Origin: Onchocerca volvulus
Taxonomy: Eukaryota; Nematoda; Chromadorea; Rhabditida; Onchocercidae
Length of the DNA stretch: 64,000 nucleotides
NCBI GenBank assembly: GCA_000499405.2
Contig: HG738137.1
Span: forward strand, 18,996,603 to 19,060,602
Reading direction: 5' to 3'
Below the pieces are notes generated by a model. That model did not search any database and was not told the DNA's origin. It worked only from the letters and a program-made list of their open reading frames with translations. Of the stretch, positions 58,453 to 64,000 are shown piece after piece. Positions within the stretch are counted from its first letter, which is position 1. Each line of letters opens with the position of its first letter. Position numbers and translations under genes: made by a program.

Positions 58453-60318
58453 GCCGCGACAACAGCCATCAATGGTATTCAAACTACTGCCTAACGAAAA
58501 AAAAATAAATTGTACGACGACAGAACCTTTCCAAACCGCCCCGATCTGGAATGATACCAAAACCGGTGACAAGCAAACCAGTGAGTATGGGTATCAGGGC
58601 TTATTAATGATAACCATCTAATCATTCAATATAACGCCTTCGTAACTGACGAAACATACCGTACACCACAAACTGACATGCGTGAGTCTCTCGATTGAAA
58701 CTCACTTAGTCGATCAATAGATGCCTACAAGTTACTAGTTCCTTACATTGTCAGGTGACAAGTGCAACTGAAAAGTACCATCTAGGTCCCGCGGTACCAT
58801 GACACCACACCATCCTGTACAAACACGTAACCAGATCTCCCCCACCACAAGATGACACGGGATATTTGACCAACGCTGCGCGCACGACCACCATTCATTG
58901 CACGCACGCATCGCGAGCCATTCCAAATTGCTGCAAGGATACGGTCAATTTGAGGGAAAAGGCGCCTATTTGAACTATAAGAATTTAGTTGACTTCATAT
59001 TAAATGGTGCAGCGCTCGCATAAAGATGGACGTGTAGCTATTAAAGTTAATTAATTTAGTTGCTGTAATTAGAGTACTAGTAGTCATAAATTTTTGCTTT
59101 TAATTGCACTGCTAACAAATGGTGTACATTCCATCCTGTTTGTTCGAATCAGTAAACAAAAATGAAGCGTTTTTAACTGGCCATTTTAATAGTACTCGTA
59201 TTGGGACGGATTGTCAATCGATTTGTCAACACGATCCTTTGAAGGTCATGGCATAATGTCAAGTCTTTTGCATGGAGAAAAAGGTCATAAGTACTGAAGC
59301 ATAGCAGAAAAGATTATAGTATCATGAGAAGGGTTACTTAATTCCTGGGGGATGGTCGTCTCAATTCCCATAATCTCAAGAATTACATGAATCTTTAATG
59401 ACATTATAATAATGCTCAAGAAGACAGGTAACCTGAAGTAGAACATTAGCCTGTCCCATAATTTTTGAAGTTGATTATAGCTTCAACTCAATTTTTTCCG
59501 AAAATCAAAGAACAAAAAAAGAGAAAGTTCAGAGATTTATAACAGTTTTCAAAAGAAAATTAGTGACACAAAATTCTTCAGCATTCCGAAAATAAAAACA
59601 GTAACGAATGATGGTAAAAAATATCAAAGAATTCAGCATAATAGCATAAAAATCGTCTCTGTTGAACGAGCACTGGGCTCTTCCATACATAAATATATAA
59701 ATTATAGTAAACTTGCTTCAATAACGTATAAAATAATATTTCAATAAACTATAATAAAATGATCGACAGAATTTGCTGCATTCGTTTCTAAAAATCAAAA
59801 TCTCAAAAACTTGCTTAAAGCAATTTCAACTTAAGCAAACATGAAATTATCCAAAATGGTTTTTCTCTCTACCAATTAGCAATTCTTATATGAAATAAAT
59901 CTATCAACTCACAAGTATAACAAAATAACCATCCTAACGTACACAAAGCAAAAGTAAGGTATGCAAAGTGTTATATAACAATATAATGAATGCATTATGT
60001 AACGAATAAGTTGCGCGACACATAGTTATCTCAACCTAGACCATTGGCGAGGAGAACTTTTGTTTTGTTATAAGTGATTCCACAATACTTTCGAAGTATG
60101 ATAGCAAAAATAGACCAAAAGATCAAATTCGAGAACGATATTAAAAATAGACAGAACAGTTAGAAATAAAGACAGACAAGAAATGGCGAAATCTATGTGA
60201 TAAAACATTTTCTAATAAATTATTCCAGAAATGTAAATATCATAATACTTTCGAATAATTCAAACTGTAAGCTCTTACATATTCATAAATGAGAAATGAA
60301 AATGTCCTAACAAACATT
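58453..60318. other. FUBP upstream region / fumarate reductase 3' flank
   Basis: Spacer between two minus-strand genes. Bases 58770-58930 are clearly richer in G+C than the surroundings (CCCGCGG, GCTGCGCGCACGACC, CACGCACGCATCGCGAGCC) and are a plausible FUBP promoter or outron. The rest is AT-rich without recognisable genes. Confidence 0.5.
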
Positions 60319-62717
<2,399 letters not shown>

Positions 62718-62768
62718 CTTGTCCAGAAATGAAATAAAAGAAATAAAAAATTCAGATCGCCAGAAAAT

Positions 62769-63767
62769 ATGTATCGAGAAATCGAAGAAGCAGTAGCATT
62801 TATCGCTGCCTATTTCTATTACAAATTACCAAGGAATCAAGTGGATCGCTTTGCTGTCAAACTGGCAAATATATTGTTAAAGTAATTTCTAAATAGCATG
62901 CATAAAGATGTGTTCGCAAATAATTTATTAATTAGTTTGTTTTGTTTGAAATAAAAACTGCAGTTTTTTTTTTTACTATCAAACTAAACTTTATTTCGTC
63001 TTATCAAATTATGAAATTTGCTTTAAATTTTTTAATTGTCTTCTAACCAATGCTCCAGTATTCCTTTAGGAAAAGGAAATAAATTAACATATTATTTCAG
63101 TAAGTGCCGAAAGATTATCAAAGCAGATGAAAGTAAGATATCTAAAGAGAAAAAGAACGAAAAAAGCAATTCAGAATGGTTAACTCGTGAAATGATTATG
63201 GATATAAATGTTGATGGGAAATTAGCTGTGGCTATCATAGAAGCTTCATCAGTCTTCAAAATGACACTTCAACAGATTGTGAATATTTCATTTTTAATGA
63301 ATCTCAATCTCTCTGAATGCGATCAACCGCAAATTAAATAAAGTAAACAGTGAAGTTAATTAGCTAATCTCAGTCTAACAGAATTATCATAATTAATCAT
63401 CAATAGTATTTTAAAGAGTGCGCTACTTCCGAACGCCGTGCAACTTCATATCAATGAAGGCATGGTTAGCTACAGTTTCCGAAGCAATCTGATATGTTTA
63501 TATCGAAGTGATGGCAACATGTACCATTTACATCGACGAGCTCATCATACCCATCTACGACCACCAATTACTACTGTAACAGATCAAGATAACTGTAAAA
63601 TTTTCAAAGTAATATTTTTTTTTTTCAATGAAATCAATATTAATTCCTCACTATGGATATGTTGCAATCCATGGACTAATTAGTAATTGCTAAAACTTGA
63701 TCCATTTTAAGCTTATCACAAAGAATACATTTCCACGTCGGCGATATTGCCACAAGAAAAATTATGA
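62769..63767 (+). CDS. divergent BTG/Tob-family protein (FOG-3-like)
   Basis: BTG/Tob proteins bind the CCR4-NOT deadenylase; in C. elegans the family member FOG-3 directs sperm fate in the germline. Four exons close in phase to 188 aa: 62769-62881, 63059-63278, 63417-63594 and 63712-63767. The N-terminus MYREIEEAVAFIAAYFYYKL then PRNQVDRFAVKLANIL matches the BTG start (M.LEI..A..FI..YLY.KLPR..V..F...L...L). After a diverged box A (the HWYP motif is not visible; PLGKGNK is in its place) come VDGKLAVAIIEASSVFKMTL, LLPNAVQLHINEG and GMVSYSF, matching box B (LP..L..W.DP.EVSY). An acceptor (AATTCAG) lies 13 bases before the ATG, suggesting trans-splicing. An alternative donor at 63575 would give a different C-terminus that continues past 63864. 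Family call is fair; FOG-3 orthology is inference. Confidence 0.65.
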
Positions 63768-64000
63768 CACTATGAATAACACCACGAAATTACGTAAAGT
63801 AATGAAATCGGCATATTTTCGACGTAATAGTCAGCAGTTACCAGGACCGATTAGATCAGCCAAGTAAGTAAGTCTGTTTGATCAAAACTGACTAATAAGC
63901 AAGTAAATCAGCAAACGATTAAGTTTATTTTATAAAAATCAAACAAACTTTGGTGTAACTATTTCATATATAAATAATAAAATAAATTAATCTTGTACCG

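Noticed and set aside
58735..58926. Minus-strand frame MEWLAMRACNEWW... as a FUBP first coding exon
   Set aside because: No donor in phase with the FUBP exon at 58490 was found and the sequence is not FUBP-like. It is more likely promoter or untranslated sequence.

Overview
The window is nuclear DNA from a nematode. The bases are strongly A+T rich, genes are cut into many short exons by AT-rich introns with GT...AG borders, most 3' splice sites read TTTTCAG or close to it, and several start codons lie only a few bases after such an acceptor, which is the pattern of spliced-leader trans-splicing. The gene set (ZNFX1 helicase, gliotactin-like protein, glutathione reductase, soluble fumarate reductase, plasma-type PAF acetylhydrolase) and the AT-rich intron style suggest a clade III, probably filarial, worm. 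That species-level statement is inference. I saw no bacterial, plasmid, phage or CRISPR features.

Layout. 0.9-2.9 kb (+): PAF acetylhydrolase, 5' end unresolved. 3.4-11.1 kb (-): a head-to-tail cluster of a gliotactin-like transmembrane cholinesterase homologue (12 exons, 711 aa), ribosomal protein uL23/L23a (4 exons, 164 aa) and a Gemin7-like SMN-complex protein (2 exons, 109 aa). 14.1-29.4 kb (+): a very large ZNFX1-type helicase with NFX1-type zinc fingers. It is preceded by two exons that resemble an Argonaute MID domain and are phase-compatible with it. 31.1-32.9 kb (+): Sec22 R-SNARE (214 aa). 34.4-38.3 kb (+): glutathione reductase (462 aa). 40.0-41.3 kb (-): SELENOF/Sep15 homologue with Cys in place of selenocysteine (151 aa). 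45.2-48.3 kb (+): extended short-chain reductase of the dihydroflavonol-reductase-like class, with a minisatellite-encoded tail. 52.5-58.5 kb (-): far-upstream-element-binding protein (FUBP) with four KH domains (631 aa). 60.3-62.7 kb (-): soluble fumarate reductase, N-terminal exons not found. 62.8-63.8 kb (+): a divergent BTG/Tob (FOG-3-like) gene.

The genes do not form one pathway. The three minus-strand genes at 3.4-11.1 kb may be partly co-transcribed. ZNFX1 is known from C. elegans as an Argonaute-associated helicase in small-RNA inheritance, so an Argonaute MID-like exon pair immediately upstream of it is the most interesting item here. Either it is a true N-terminal extension of the helicase or it is a decayed Argonaute fragment; RNA evidence would decide.

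Exon borders were placed by reading splice motifs and checking codon phase by hand. Where all phases close, as for gliotactin, L23a, Gemin7, Sec22, glutathione reductase, SELENOF and FUBP, the models should be close to correct. For ZNFX1 only the N-terminal exons were phase-checked fully. Intergenic stretches are mostly AT-rich, with homopolymer runs, small tandem repeats and several short inverted or dispersed repeats.
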